From Phaseolus vulgaris (taxonomy: Eukaryota; Streptophyta; Magnoliopsida; Fabales; Fabaceae), in assembly GCF_000499845.2 (NCBI RefSeq), contig NC_023758.2, positions 22,681,366-22,745,365 of the forward strand: a DNA stretch of 64,000 nucleotides, given 5' to 3'. Position 1 is the stretch's first letter; the number at the start of each line of letters is the position of its first letter. The notes below the pieces were generated by a model. That model was not told where the DNA came from. It made no database searches and saw nothing but the letters and a program-made list of their open reading frames with translations. Shown here one piece after another: positions 31,463-45,600 of this stretch. A program made the position numbers and the translations under genes.

Positions 31463-33205
31463 TTTTATCTTCTTCTTCTCACTCTGATATATATTTTTCT
31501 GTATAAATAATCACACTTTCATTTAGTAAAATAATAATTACTTACAAAAACCTCTAATATATATAATACACTTTATCTAAATAACACTTAAAAAAAATGA
31601 AATTGAAGAACAATAAATAACACACTTAGTATGTTCTGATCGATGCAGCTCACTCGGTTTGACAGAAAGTGAATTAACAAAAACAAACTCAGAACACAGC
31701 CATTTAAATAGACAAATGTTTAGCAGTTTATATTTATTGACAATCTGACAAAAAAAAATATTATTATTATACGATATAATGTACCTAATTACCGTATTAA
31801 TAAGGATATATATAAATAATTTTTCTTGTATAAAAAAGGAAGATTAATTCACTATCATATTTTATTTACTAAAATATACTATGAATATATAAACTATAAT
31901 TAAAATTAATTTGTGTACAACTAATATAAAGAAATAAAGCAATTATTTTTATAAATTATACATTTGATTTCTATTAGAAATTTTCATATTTTGTGTATTT
32001 TTTAATGTATATCTTCTTAAAAAATTGTATAAAATGAATTTTGAAAATTTTACAAAATATATTTAGAAAAAATATAAAATATGAAAATGGTAGTAATAAA
32101 TAATATAAAGGTAAAAAATCGTATTTTAAATGATTGAATAAAACAAGTAATTAAAAAATTGCTTCAGATGTAGTATTAATTTTTATTTATTGACAAACTT
32201 GTATAATAATTTTCAAAAAATATGGATGACAAACCAGATCAATTTTACCAACACCGCAGGGAATGAAACAAATATTCTTGTATTAATGTTATCTATACAA
32301 TATTGTTGCCTGAAAGAATTAACGATATAATCTTTTCCAGTTAACTTTTTTTAATAGAATAAAATTATATGATTCTTATTATATCATTTTATGTGAGATA
32401 AAAATAATAAATAATTTAAATTTATAATAATGATATTGTGCTCCTCTTTAGTTCTCACCAGATTATATGAATATTATGACAAACCAACAAAATTGTTCTC
32501 ATTTATAAAAATCATAATTACCAAGGTTCATTATATACAACAACCATGATTTCAGATATAAATAGACTTTTTTACTTTTAGGGTTTTACATGAAAAAATA
32601 TTTTAAACTGATTGTTATGATGATTTAATATATTTATTATCTACATTCCAATTTAAAACTCCCTTTAAAATTGTGTTGGATTTATTAAATAAATAATAAT
32701 AATTTCATTTGTTAAATATCTAGAAAAATATAAGATAAAAAATAAACATGAAAAAATAATACATGTAATTGTTCAACTAATATAAAACCTTTTAAAAAAA
32801 TATAATCAAAATCTAATTCATCTCGATATTTAAATCATTATGTTAACCAATCATTGGTCACATTATTAAATCACTAATTGAACTAAGAATGTCAAAAGAA
32901 TAGTAAGGCAGAACCCTTCCAACGTTGTATTTTCTTTATCAAACAACAATCATGAGAAATCAAAGAAGATCTTACATATGGTTCAACTTAAATTTTAGAT
33001 GGTGGTTGAAATGTAAATTAACAACTTTTTCTTTCTCTTTCTAATTGGTCCATCTATTCAATTTTATATTTAAAATCTATTGAATGAATTTTTGCTTTTA
33101 TGGATGTACGATCCTTGTGCTTCCTATCCGACTTTAAAGTATTTTTCTTTAAGCTATAAATCATTTAACTAATTGGGAAAAGTTTATTGTTAGTAATGTA
33201 GGGTA
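31463..33205. other. AT-rich gene desert
   Basis: About 1.7 kb of very AT-rich sequence. No ORF of note, no clear terminal repeats, no RNA gene recognised. Confidence 0.6.
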
Positions 33206-33398
33206 CATTATGATGGAAACTGTCCAGCCTTACACAACCATATAATAAGGAGGATGAAGACCTAAAGGTTGTTTATTGATTTAATTGCAAATATGGGTCT
33301 AATTGGGCTTTTGTTTATTTTTGTAGACTCAATCAAGAGGACAACTCTAGGGTGAAGGAATGTACAAACATATCCAATAAGCCCTCCAAGTCATCAAA

Positions 33399-34309
33399 GG
33401 CAGATTCTTCCTGCACCATATCATTTTAAACTACACCCAATATATATAAAGAAAAATACTAAAATACCCTTAATAAAATGAAAATTAGGATTTTTTTTAA
33501 ATGTACACCCATTTTTGTTTAGAAGCAATTTATTCCACATTATGCAATCTTTATTTTTTATTGTTAATTTTATTTATTTATTTTGGAATGAAGCTTCTAT
33601 ATTTTAAATATTTGATATATATAAAATAAAATAAAATAAATAATCATTCTGTTAAGCAAGTGAGGGATATATTACTAAAGCAAATTTGGACTAGATGAAG
33701 CGCAGAGATACATACTATTTTGCTTGCAAAAACTAGTTGTAGTTGTGATAATGGTTCCAATATTAAGTTTACACCGCCAATGAAAATTGGGCAAAAGTTG
33801 CATATTTATTCATATTGGCTGCAGACTCTACCTATATGTCACAGAACCTTTTTACCAACTACCTCTGGTGGCTTCAATCCTTCTCCGGCGACTTCAATCC
33901 TTCTTCGGTGGCTTCGTCTTCTTCTCCGGCGGCTTCAATCCTTCTCCGGTAGCTTCGTCTCCTTCTCCGACGGCTTCTATCCTTCTTCGACGGCTTCAAT
34001 CCTTCTCCAGTGGCTTCGTCTCCTTCTCGGCGCGTTGCCTCACAGTCTTCTCCGCACGCGGCCTCCTCACAGTGATCACAGAAAAAAGGGTGCAATGCTG
34101 TTGGGTTGGGTGAATTGGATGTGAGTTGGGTGCACATTTTAAAAAATCCTAATTTTCATTTCATTAAGGGTATTTTAGTCTTTTTCTTTATGTGGGTTGG
34201 GTGCACATTTTAAAAAACCCTAATTTTCATTTCATTAAGGGTATTTTAGTCTTTTTCTTTATGTATATTGGGTGTAATTTAAAATGATATGGTGCAGGAA
34301 GAATCTGCC
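33399..34309. mobile_element. Mutator-like element (non-autonomous, 911 bp)
   Basis: Terminal inverted repeats of roughly 100 bp start GGCAGATTCTTCCTGCACC and share AAAATACCCTTAAT...AAATTAGG. The flanking duplication is 9 bp, GTCATCAAA, at 33390-33398 and 34310-34318, the hallmark of Mutator elements. The right terminal repeat has an internal duplication of about 70 bp (34128-34197 and 34198-34267). No transposase. The interior has a GC-rich block that could be captured sequence. Confidence 0.88.
33860..34075 (+). repeat. GC-rich minisatellite inside the MULE
   Basis: Degenerate tandem repeats of GGCTTCAATCCTTCTCCGG and GGCTTCGTCTCCTTCTCCG type, far richer in GC than the surroundings. Several frames are open (Ser-rich on +, Arg/Glu-rich on -) simply because of the repeat. 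This may be a gene fragment picked up by the MULE and expanded, but no protein family is visible. Confidence 0.6.
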
Positions 34310-35169
34310 GTCATCAAAACATAGCTTTGGTCAGAAGAACACAAGAAGATTGAGTTTATGTTGACTAGTCAACATTATTTTTGGGCCAAACTTTAGCTTA
34401 AATAAATTGTATAAAGTTGTTTAGGATTTTATGGGTCATGTATTGGGCCTAGTAACATAAAATAATTGGACCAAATATTTGGGCCAAGTAGTATAGGTTT
34501 TTAGGCCTGTATTTGGCTAAATATGACTAGTTAAGGTAACAATTGGGCTTCTTTGAGCCCAATGTAACCCTAAAACGTTTAGGGCATATTGGAGAACGAA
34601 AATACCTTGGCATGGAGCACATGGATATCCACATGGCAACATAGGAGTGAAGAGGATTTAACATGGAAGATGTGAGCTAAACATAGAAAGCATGACTCCA
34701 CATGGCACCTTCTCATTGGAGAGTTTTATTTTGAATTTTAAACTTTTGGCTCCAAAATGTTCAACCCTCTCTCCTATATATTGAGGTGCTTGACTCTCAT
34801 TTTTTAAGATTGATCAATGAGTGAATTGCTGCCAAATTTGTGCCAATTACACTCTTGTCTCCTACCCTCCCTAGGATAGACGTTTGATCTTCAATTTTCC
34901 ACTAGATCAAGTGATTAGGCCTCACCTATCACTCTCCATACCTATCCTTCACCTTCAAGGAATCCACAAGCTCTAAGTAAGCTCCTTGTCCGCTACAATC
35001 CATGAAGCTTTCGCACCTCTCCACTAAGAAAACCAATCAGATTGAAGGCACTCTTCCATCACATTACATGGTTAGAAATGCGTGATCTGGTAGTCCGAAC
35101 TGAAGTGCAAGATAACAGGGATTAATTCACGTAGTCAGAATAATTGTTGTGGAGTTTTCTGCTACAGAT

Positions 35170-35640
35170 GTTGGTGCTATAATTATCTTTGCAAAATTGT
35201 GCATTTCAATCTCGTGAGCAAATTTGGACTTGGACATTATTCTTATGGATGAACTAAGTGGAAATTGTATTTCAAAAGAGGTTTTTTTTTAAAAAGTTAA
35301 CATATTAGTAGTCTTAATATGATTAAATATTGTATACATATCTTTTGTAGTTTGTGCTTTTTGCATTTTGAAATATGTATTGTATAAGGTTGTGGGACAG
35401 TATATCTGAAATAAGATTTCTTAGTAACTTATTTTTTATGTAGTTAATTAGTTGAGTAGGGTTTTGGAGGAACTTTTTTGATGATGTTGGTTTTGGGACA
35501 CAAAAGTATATAGTTCTCTTGAGTCTTGTAGTTAGGTTGGAGGTCCTCTTTTGACATTCTCTTTGTAATAAGGTTAGAACACATCTTAGATGTTTCATAT
35601 TTATTTATTATTTACCGATAAAAAATACATTGTATTTTGA
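35170..35640 (+). repeat. LINE 3' end copy
   Basis: Homologous in inverted orientation to 14226-14022 plus 3332-3105 and in the + direction ends TTTACCGATAAAAAA near 35628. Such tails are usual for plant L1-type LINEs. The 5' limit is set only by where similarity to the other copy starts. Confidence 0.55.
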
Positions 35641-37199
35641 CATCACGAATTTTAATCATTGCAAAAATGTGCAAGTATAAAATATTGATTTGTATCAAAT
35701 TTTATTTTCATATTTTTTTAATAATCAAGTCACTCTAACAAAATTATTGGTAAAAAATATTAACAATAATATTTGTTTCAAATTTAACTTTATAGATTTA
35801 TTTATTTTATTTAAATATATAAAATTAAATTATTTGTAAAGTCATGCCACTTGTGATATATTTGTTCCTTAGTCCAATTCCTTCTTCTTTATCTTAGTGT
35901 TTAAAAAAAATTACATGCAAATTTCTTTATTCTACATCTTTTTAGCTTTTTCATTCTCTCTTTTTTATTCTAAATCTCCATTATTGCAACCAAGTTTTCC
36001 CTTTTCTTTTATCTTGCTTTCTCTAAATTCAGCTTTCACTTTTCGAGAGTCTTTGATATGAGAAGAGGAACTGGATAAATGGCACAATAGATAAACTACA
36101 CCTAACGTGGAGGCCCATGTGATAGCTTCGTGTGTTTGGACTTATTTCTGTTTCAGATTCCTCGTCAACTACCATTCTCTCCTGTTAGGTGTTACAACAA
36201 GCATGTGAAGCTTCGTCACTATTATTTATGGATTGAAATTCAAGTAGTTTCAACGATTCTTTTGTTACGATGGGCGATCTATTTAGTCAGTTAAAGAAGA
36301 GACATTTGAATAAAATTTTAAAAGGAACTTCATTATAATAATGTACCATGATGCCATTTTAAAACTATTCTATTTAAAAAACAATTATTTTATTAATAAA
36401 AAATTATTTTACTATCAATATATAATTATGTAAGTTCGTAATTAATATTTGTTATCTTTGAAAATATTTTCTTTACAACTAAAACATGAATTTAGTTCAT
36501 GAAATTGACATCATTGGTCCGATTAATCTTCAACCTTAAGAAAAGGCAAATATCGTCGTTGACTTTAATAATTACCGTCAATTTATTCTTGAATTTGGAA
36601 ACTATCACTTACTTTAATGTTCCCTTTTAACAACTATCAGTCAATTTGATCTTGCCCAATTTAGATTCTAACATGAGGAATCAAATTTGTAAAGTTAAGG
36701 ATAAGATTAAACAATGATGTCAATTTCAGTAATTAATTTTGTATTAATTTTTTTTTTCACCGACAACTACAGTGTATCTTTCACTTAATAATAAATATGT
36801 AAGTTATTATCTTGTAAGTTGCTTTCTATTTCTAGGCATATTCACTCAAATTAATTGCCATTAATTTTGTTTTTCCAGGAACTGCTCATAGCATTGAGGC
36901 TTGTGTCAAATGAAGAAGAATGTATTAAAGTTGAAAAGTGTCTTCTTTGGTCGGACAAACTGTACCTTGTAAATTGGTTATTTGATTGGTTAGCATGTGT
37001 ATGTTTTTTGTACAAGTTTGTTTGTACACTACTTCAATACCCATTGGCGGTATAAACAAGTTTGTTTTTGTAAACTTCTGTTTTTTAATTTTCAATTACG
37101 TATAAACTTTTGAACATTATTATATGTGCTTTCATTTTCAATGAGATGAATGGATGATTATAACTTTATATATTATTTTATTTTATTATGAAAATATAT
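35641..37199. other. AT-rich intergenic with a weak exon-like frame
   Basis: Mostly AT-rich. At 36878-37055 a frame following a TTTTTCCAG acceptor-like site reads ELLIALRLVSNEEECIKVEK. It might be a captured exon of the adjoining CACTA remnant, but it is not recognised and could be chance. Confidence 0.35.
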
Positions 37200-37563
37200 T
37201 ATCTTTAGGTTAATTGTATAAAACAGATTATAAAAAAAGTGGTGGTTAAATTTTATTTATTCAGAATTAAAATTACGTCAGTTAAAAACGCCACTACTTA
37301 CATATATTATGGTGTCATAATCTTCTTCAATGAATGTAAATTGCAACAGTTATAACTGTCACTACTTACATATAAAAATCGTCACTACTTACATTATGTT
37401 TAAAGTGGCAGGTATTGTGGCGGGTAACGTAAAACCATCACATTAAACTTTGTGGCGACCAGTTCTATGGCGGTTTGGGAAACCGCCACAAGCGTATATT
37501 GTGGTGGTTATAAACACCACATTATACGAAAAAACCGCCACAATATACACTTTTTTTGTAGTG
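37200..37563. mobile_element. CACTA right terminus
   Basis: Ends TTTTTTTGTAGTG, so inward it reads CACTACAAAAAAA, the common plant CACTA end. GTGGCGG / CCGCCAC motifs repeat through the last 200 bp (for example 37395, 37440, 37468, 37540) in both orientations. No matching left end with the same motifs was found nearby, so this is a truncated element or its left end has diverged. Confidence 0.7.
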
Positions 37564-39600
37564 ATATGCGTGTGCATATAAATATTAAATTGTGTGTAAT
37601 ATCAATTTAGTATGATACGAGTAGTTTATAATTGGTCTAGTCACATAGAGGATGGTGTGTTGACATCCTTTGTATTTGTGAGTATTAAATAAAGGAAACT
37701 ATGGTATGACAAAGATTCATTTGCTTCACTTATAGTCTAAGTCACATAGAGTAAGACATCAAGTGGTAAGAAATTGAGAGAAAATTCTTTACAAGTTTGT
37801 GACCCACTGTAGTAACAAATGTTGTTAGCATGATTCATTTAATGGTAGATATATCAATCACATAATAACAAGTAGTAAGTAATTGTCATTCTTCCAAAGG
37901 ACTTGCACAATACACGATAATAATTGCAATTGACAACTAATTTAGAGAAAAATAATATTTCCATGTCAAGTGTTGATGTTTGGGGAATTAAAATTGTTTA
38001 AAAACAAATGAAACTGTTTTTGAGATTGTATCAAACACTTAGAAGGAGAGAAAATAATAATAAGTGATATGGTTGATTATCAAGCTATGGGTGATGAAAC
38101 AACCAACATTAAGCATGAAAACAAAATAGTGACATTGAATAAAAAGACAAGACATGTATGTTAGTTCCTTTTGGGCTTTCATGACATTAGGCTTGATTCA
38201 TATATTTCAATCTTTCTTCCTTAAACCAAGTGTTTCCTGCTCATTTGTTAAACAAATAATGATGAAAATTAGTAGTACAATTAGATGAGAGTAACCAACA
38301 TCTAATTACTTACAAAAATGGTCAAAAGAAAAACTATGTAAATTAAAAGCTAAAAGAAATTTGTAAAATGACTAAATATAATGAAAAATCATAAATCCAA
38401 AACCTCCATAAGATTTTATTGAATTGGTTTTAATTAAATTTAACTAAGGTAAACATAGGAATAAATTTAAATTATTTTGGTTTTGATTATTTGATTGATC
38501 AGTTTGATTTAAACATATAAACTACAACCTACTTAAAACTAAATAATGTATTGAATTTTGCACATGGAATGATCCTCCCTCTCCTTGTTGACTCATTCCT
38601 TATCATGGATAACTATTTATATTCCTCTTGCCTTTTCTTTTCATTAATTAAAAAGTAGTCTATTATAAATTTAAATGAATTTAATTATATATATATGACT
38701 TAAATAACATTTTAAACCTTCTTAAATTTATAAATTTTGCACAAAATTTTCAATACTTTTTATTTTATTTTGGTCTTAATAAGATTTATATTTCTATTTT
38801 AGTGATACAAATATATAGAAAACATGACTAAGTAGAACTGAAACATATTTTTTTTTTGCTTTTTGATAAAACTTTTCTTTTGTGAGACATGTATTTTTTA
38901 TTGCTTTTGGTATTTTATAAACTTTTTTGTTTTGATTTGATCTACTAATCTTTTGATGTTTTTTAACTAATGAAATATGCACTAAATGACCATGTGAATT
39001 AAATAGGATGAAATATATATTAGATTTAATTTGGTTTAGAAATAATTATTATGATAAAAACAATGTCATTTTATCTTTTATTAAAAATTAGATATCATAT
39101 TTTTTATAATTTTCCTTAGTGAAAAAAAGATATTGACAAGTATAAAATTTGTCATACAGTTCTTCATTTTCTTTTTTGTCAATTATTTTGCCATTTCCAT
39201 AAAAAAAATGTAATAAATTGGATTGGATTATCATGCCAAAGTGAATATATTTTAAAAAGGAAGATAATTTTGTTAGGACCATTTTGAAGATGTCGAAATT
39301 GAAAAAAAAAAATGTATAGTTATAGTTATAAGAAACAAATGAAAAATTAAAGTGGTTATTTATTTTACATTTGGTAAACATGAGTAAAGAAAAGAAGAAG
39401 TGAGTTTTTTGGGTTCCTTGATCATTATTTTTTGGTATAGAAAAGTAAAAAGTGATTGAGAAAAAGTTGTAGGGGCAAATGAAATGAAAAAAATGGATGA
39501 AGTGCGTGAAAACCAAATTAGTGAGTGAAAGCATAGCTAGTAAGGGTGAAATAGGAATAGGGAGAGGTTAAGAGGAGGCATATTCTCCATTGTGAACGTA
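37564..39600. other. AT-rich intergenic upstream of VPS35
   Basis: No supported gene. The last several hundred bases before 39694 should include the VPS35 promoter and 5' UTR; a frame on - at 39088-39534 is low-complexity and looks like chance. Confidence 0.55.
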
Positions 39601-39693
39601 AATCCCAAGCAGAGACCAGCACGAAGAAGAAAACAAGTTCGGTTGGACCGGTAGTTAGGAAGAGGAATCAAGGCGAAGTTACACGGAGAGAGA

Positions 39694-42600
39694 ATGATGT
39701 TAGACGGAACCGAAGATGAAGAGAAGTTTCTCGCTGCCGGAATCGCCGGTCTTCAGCAGAACTCCTTCTACATGCACCGTGCATTGGTAACTCCTCCGTT
39801 AAACCCTAACCTCTCTATCTTCCTTCTGTTCCACCACGCTTGATCACGCTAATTCTGATTCGCTGTCCAAATTCCTAATTCATTCCGATCCAATTTCGAT
39901 TCGTCGTAGGATTCCAACAATCTCCGGGATGCTTTGAAGTATTCGGCTCAGATGCTCTCCGAGCTCAGGACTTCCAAGCTTTCTCCTCACAAGTACTACG
40001 AACTATGTGCGTTCCTCTCGGATCCACGGTTACCTTGTTTTTGTTTTCCGTTGGATCCTCTACCTAACTGTTTCTGTCCTTGCGATTGTTAATTTGCATC
40101 TCTTTTTCTCTGTATTCGGTGTTTTAGATATGCGCGCCTTTGATCAGTTACGGAAGCTTGAGATGTTCTTCGAGGAAGAGGCTCGTCGCGGTTGCTCCAT
40201 TATTGATCTTTATGAACTCGTCCAGCATGCCGGAAATATTTTGCCTCGATTGTGAGTGAGAGTGTTGCGGAATCCATTTTTTTCTTTTTGTATTATTATT
40301 TTTATTGTACACCGTTTATGACAGGAAAATATTTCTGAATGTTTGGGTGTTCAGCTTGCTTATAAATTGTAATTGTAAATTATTTTATCTTATGTTTGCA
40401 TGTCGAGCAATGCACGATCATGTTGATATTTGTAATTCTTGCTCATAGTGCGTCGTTGAGATTGACATTTGTTAGTTAATCACGACTTGTGGGGAACATT
40501 TCTTGACTTGTTTCAAAATCAATTGTGTAGCTTTGCTCATTGATGACTTGGTGGTTTTGAACCTCATGGTTTGCACTAATTTTTAGTGGGAAACATTTAT
40601 TGTTTTGTGCTTTTGCAGTGGTTATGTGTTCACCCTTTTGAGTTTAACGTGTTTCTTACTTGTGAGCTGTTAATTTTATGATCACAATCAGGTATCTCCT
40701 CTGTACAGTAGGATCAGTATACATCAAGTCCAAGGAAGCTCCTGCAAAGGATGTTCTTAAGGATCTTGTGGAGATGTGTCGTGGCATTCAGCACCCTGTT
40801 CGCGGACTATTTCTAAGAAGTTACCTTTCTCAAGTTAGTAGGGATAAATTGCCAGATATTGGTTCAGAGTACGAAGGGTAAGTAAAGCAAGATTTTTTGC
40901 CCTCCACTCCTTTCATAGGCTGGATTATTCTTCTGAGGTTTCTTAATTGAGTTAGATTTGAAGTTTCAATGAACTGAGCCAGTAGCAGTGAACATTTGGA
41001 ACATAATTGATGGCACCCTGAGTATCACCATTTCTCTATCAGGGCTACCGGCGTTACCATTATCCCACTTCACTTTTGCAATGTTAATGCATGATATCAA
41101 CTGATGGAGTCTTTAGATATTGGATCCTCCTTTTTTGTTAACATTTGTTTTTGTTGTTCATCTTTTGATTTCTCTGTCCTTTTCTGATCCACTTTGTGAC
41201 TTGTGTGTCTGCCTTGTTATGGGGCAGTGACAATTATCTTAAAACTGCACCAATTTCAAATTCAGCTTGATGCATGAATGCCTAATTTGACAAATGCAGG
41301 GATGCGGATACTGTAGCAGATGCTGTAGAATTTGTACTGCAAAATTTCACTGAAATGAACAAACTTTGGGTGCGGATGCAACATCAGGTTGGTTGAATTG
41401 TCTGCACATCATTACAACACTCATGTTTGGACATGCATGTTGTCTCAATAGTTGCACGTCATGAGAGTAAAATATATCACGAGGGCATGATTTCTGGTCA
41501 TGCAGGTGTAGTAATGCATGTGAATCTTTCATACTCTTAGCTGACCCTGAGTTGAGGCTTGCTGTCGGGCTTTCTGGTCTGCAGGGGCCTGCCCGGGAGA
41601 AGGAGAAACGAGAAAAGGAAAGGAGCGAGTTGCGTGATCTTGTAATACCTGAAGCCTGTAACTCTTTTGCTTCACTGCAGTGGGGTTGTATACACGATGA
41701 AATGCTTATAGAAGGCTTCTATTGCTTTTTTTGTCCTTGATATATTATTAGGTTGGGAAGAATCTTCATGTTCTCAGTCAGATAGAGGGTGTTGACCTAG
41801 ATATGTACAAAGATGTTGTGCTTCCTAGAGTACTGGAGCAGGTATAACTGGTCTATTGTTTCTATTTCTGATAATCAAAGGCATGGTTTGCTTTCTAACT
41901 AGAAAATATGATTTCTTTTCCTCAATTATCTTGGACAGGTTGTGAATTGTAAAGATGAGTTGGCTCAGTTCTACTTGATGGATTGCATAATTCAAGTATT
42001 CCCTGATGAATATCACTTGCAAACTCTTGATGTGTTGTTGGGTGCTTATCCTCAACTTCAGGTTAGTGAACTTGCACATTTATTTGTATTACTTCTGGAG
42101 GATTCCTTGTTTACGTTTTCTCTCCTTCCAAAACTTGAAAGTTCAGATTTGTGAACTTGCACTGCTTTGTTTTGCTAATATAGTAATATTGTATTTATTG
42201 TGAAGAAGCACCAATAGAACTTGAAGAAATTAATCAAAGAATTCTGAAAAATAGAGAAAGTAAATATAATTAGCAGTTAGTACATCATCCGAGTTATCAA
42301 ACTATTGCACAAGTTTCTGCCAGGTGTAATACCTGTAAAGTTAGAATTCAAGGAAGGAGCTTTATTTGTTGTCTCCAAATTTCCCTATAGAATATGATTT
42401 TAAGTAGAAACTTGTGATAATTCTAAGTTTATGTCTGTTCGTATGTAATATATGAAAGCTAGCCTACATATAAAAATTGCATCCAAAATATCCATGTCAG
42501 TTTTATGCTGCAAATTCTTAGGTATTTCCACTCATTAGCTTTCTGTTTTTTCCTGACTATATCTTTCAGCCGTCCGTTGACATCAAGACAGTGCTGTCTC

Positions 42601-45600
42601 AGTTAATGGAAAGGCTTTCGAATTATGCTGCTTCAAGTGCAGAGGTGTTGCCAGAGTTTTTGCAAGTGGAAGCATTTTCTAAATTAAGCAATGCCATTGG
42701 CAAGGTATTTTTTTCCCATTCTTTTTATCTTGGATATTTTTTAGCCATGTAGTGCAAATATATGTATCTCTATACGGTTTGCTGCCATAAAGTCATGGTT
42801 TGTCCAATATTTGCAACCAACATGAGTTAATGCATAGTAGTCAAGTGCACTATAGCGGAGTGGCTTTGGATAGCTATGGGACTCAAATAGCTGAGCAGTT
42901 TTCGATAGTGGCCATTGCAGCTGCAATAGCAGTTTTTTTGCATGGTATAGTGGTGCTACCATGATGTAGCCCTTGAATTTGCATTTTTACTTGGTGTCAG
43001 TTTTTGATTTTTATAGTTTGTATTTAAATTCTTAAAAAATGATATAAATTCCTCTAAATTCAGGACATTCATAATCAACAATAGAATGTCGGTGTTTTGA
43101 ATAAAACATACAAGTAGTTAATTATTAACAAAAGTCAGATACAAGTTTCCTAGATAGGAATCTATCACCAATCATCATCTTCTAAATCATAGTCTTTATC
43201 GTTTTTCACTATTATTACAATCATAGGTTTCGTTCGGAAATTGAAATTCCACAAGTAGTTGCCCCCCAAAGGTCAAATGTCTCTGTTCAGGGGACTTTTA
43301 TTTGGGATCAATTCATAGTGTGCTTCCATCCGTCTGCTATGGCTGCTATTTGGTCAGCTGCTAAAGCCACTCTACTAACTGCTTTGCTACACATGTACTG
43401 TGGTGCTATTTAAGACCTTGTTTTTACTTCTGGAACACTGTTGTTTAGTTTTTTCAAGTAAATATTCCACGCAAAAGTTCCTGAGTTTTGACCTCTATTC
43501 TTTTCACAGTTTATCATTTTATTTTTACGCATTTTGTTCTTTATTTTTTTTACTTCCCAGTTGACATTCTGCCAATTTTTGTCTAATTTGTTACGTTCTT
43601 TTTTTATTAGTTTCATCATTCATTTTTTGACTTCATAACTAAGTTCGTATTGCCCCCCCTAGACTGGTGGTGATTGTGTGTCTAATGTGACTTATTATTT
43701 ATCATTCATTTTGGGTATTTTTGTTTTATTTTGTTTATTTATACGTGTATTATAACTATTTAATTTGCATTATAACGTTTACAAATAATGGTCATCCAGC
43801 TTCCCTCTGTCCTGCTGTAGTGTTTTCCAGAGTTGGATTCCACATGCAACTATTTGAGATTCATAACTATGATTTGACCATGGACTAGATATCAAGTAGA
43901 CATTAAGTTTTTTTGTTTTTATTATTATTATCTGCTATCTCGGGTGCATGAGTGATGAATGATAAAGTTCTTATCACACTGACCAAGTCTCCATAGGGAA
44001 GAATATATTTGAAAGGATTAAGTTGTATTATATAACATTTAAAATAATGGCCATCCCACTTCCCTCCATCCCTCTGTACTGTTTTCTAGCGTTGACTAAT
44101 ACACGCCACTATTTGAGATTCATAACTATGATTTAACCACCTACTGCCTGTAAGCTAATTGATAGACTTGATATAAAGTAGACATCAAGGTTTTTGTTTT
44201 CATTACTATCTCCCTATCTGGGGTTCATAAGTGGTGAACAATAAAGTTCTTAATGCACTAACCTAGTCTCTGAAAGGAAAAATAAATTTGGAAGGATTAA
44301 TTTGTATATTTAAAATAGTGGTCATCCCACTTTCCTCAAACCTGCTATAGTGTTTTTCAGAGTTGACCGCCACAGCCACTGGTTGAGGTTCATAACTATG
44401 ATTTAACCACAGACTTACTTTAGGCTAATTGATACATTTGATATAAAGTAAACATTAAGTTTTTTGTTTTTATTATTATCTCTCTATATGGGGTTCATAA
44501 GCAATTAATGATAAAGTTATCAATGTAGTAGCCAAGTCTTTAAAAAGGAAAAATAAACTTGGAACGATTAATACAAATACAAGGTCACTTCTTAATCATA
44601 TTTAAAGATTGTTGAAATTATACAGTATTGATGGAGGAAAAGAGAGAACAAACTCTAAATAATGATGTAACATTAGTATATTTGAATTTCTTTGATTTCA
44701 TGCAAAAGCAATGCACTAATCCTTAAATTACTAATATTAGACTCATTTATCCTTACTAATTAAGGAAACAGATCATAAGATATAATAAGATATGGAATCT
44801 ATTTCGAGGAGGTTATATAAAATGTGTTAGCATATTTTATGACATAATAATGATACGCTGAGATGTTTTTCTTGATATTGTAACACACTCTCAATCTAGA
44901 GCTTACTAGTCTTTAAGCTTGTTACAGTAAAACACTCTCGAGGGAAAATAAACAATATATAAAGGGTGGTAGCAGGTGATATAATGTTTGTGAATGGGAA
45001 TGGAATCAGAGCATTTGTGTTTAGAGATTAGCTGAGTTGAGAGTAGGCTAACAACAATATCATGGGGTCAGGTTGTGTCCAGGACTAGAGATGGTGGGTT
45101 AGACCATGTCTAGAATTGGAGATGAGCCAGACCACGTTAGGTAAAAAAATGGGGCTAATTACAGGAGCCTAAAACAATGCAAGAGGACAGATAACCACCC
45201 AAAGACTACCAAGAAACAATTCAAAAATGTCAAATATGATAGGGGGTGGGAGAGAGAGTGTGTTAGATTTGCTGACCACTAAACTGCGGCCAAGGTAGCC
45301 AAACTGCCATGGGAAGGGTGGAAATAGGTTCAGGGGGATCTATAAAGTAGAGTGGATTGTGAGGCAGGACACTGATGATAGTTAGGGATGGCAAAGCGGG
45401 TTAAACCCGACGGACCAGGTTGGTGTTTTCAGCCACTCTGGCCTGCCAGCCCATTTCTTTTAAATAAAAAATGAAAATGTCTCTTTTCTTCATTTGCCAC
45501 TTGATTATTGAAACTGTCTTCTTTTTCATACTTCTGATTTGGATGTTCTTGAAGAGAAAAGTGTACTTTACATCCTTCTCATACTTTTATTATACGATGT

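Larger units (their letters stand above)
33211..35061. repeat. Solo LTR split by a Mutator-like element
   Basis: Begins TGATGGAA and ends TTCCATCA (8-bp inverted ends), flanked by the 5-bp duplication CATTA at 33206-33210 and 35062-35066. Without the nested 911-bp element and one copy of its 9-bp duplication, the LTR is 931 bp. It has a TATATATT motif near 34770 and an R/U5-like stretch at 34800-35040. No internal retrotransposon sequence or second LTR is present. Orientation is probably + from the TATA position. Confidence 0.8.

Noticed and set aside
33720..34137. Frames of 87-134 codons inside the MULE
   Set aside because: Open because of the GC-rich minisatellite; no conserved domain and frames overlap on both strands.
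39088..39534. 148-codon frame on - upstream of VPS35
   Set aside because: Composed of Phe, Ser, Tyr and Asn from A/T-rich sequence, with no family likeness.
45382..45450. hAT-type end (TAGGGATGGCAAAGCGGG) in the VPS35 intron
   Set aside because: No matching opposite end or 8-bp duplication could be found, so it is mentioned only as a motif.
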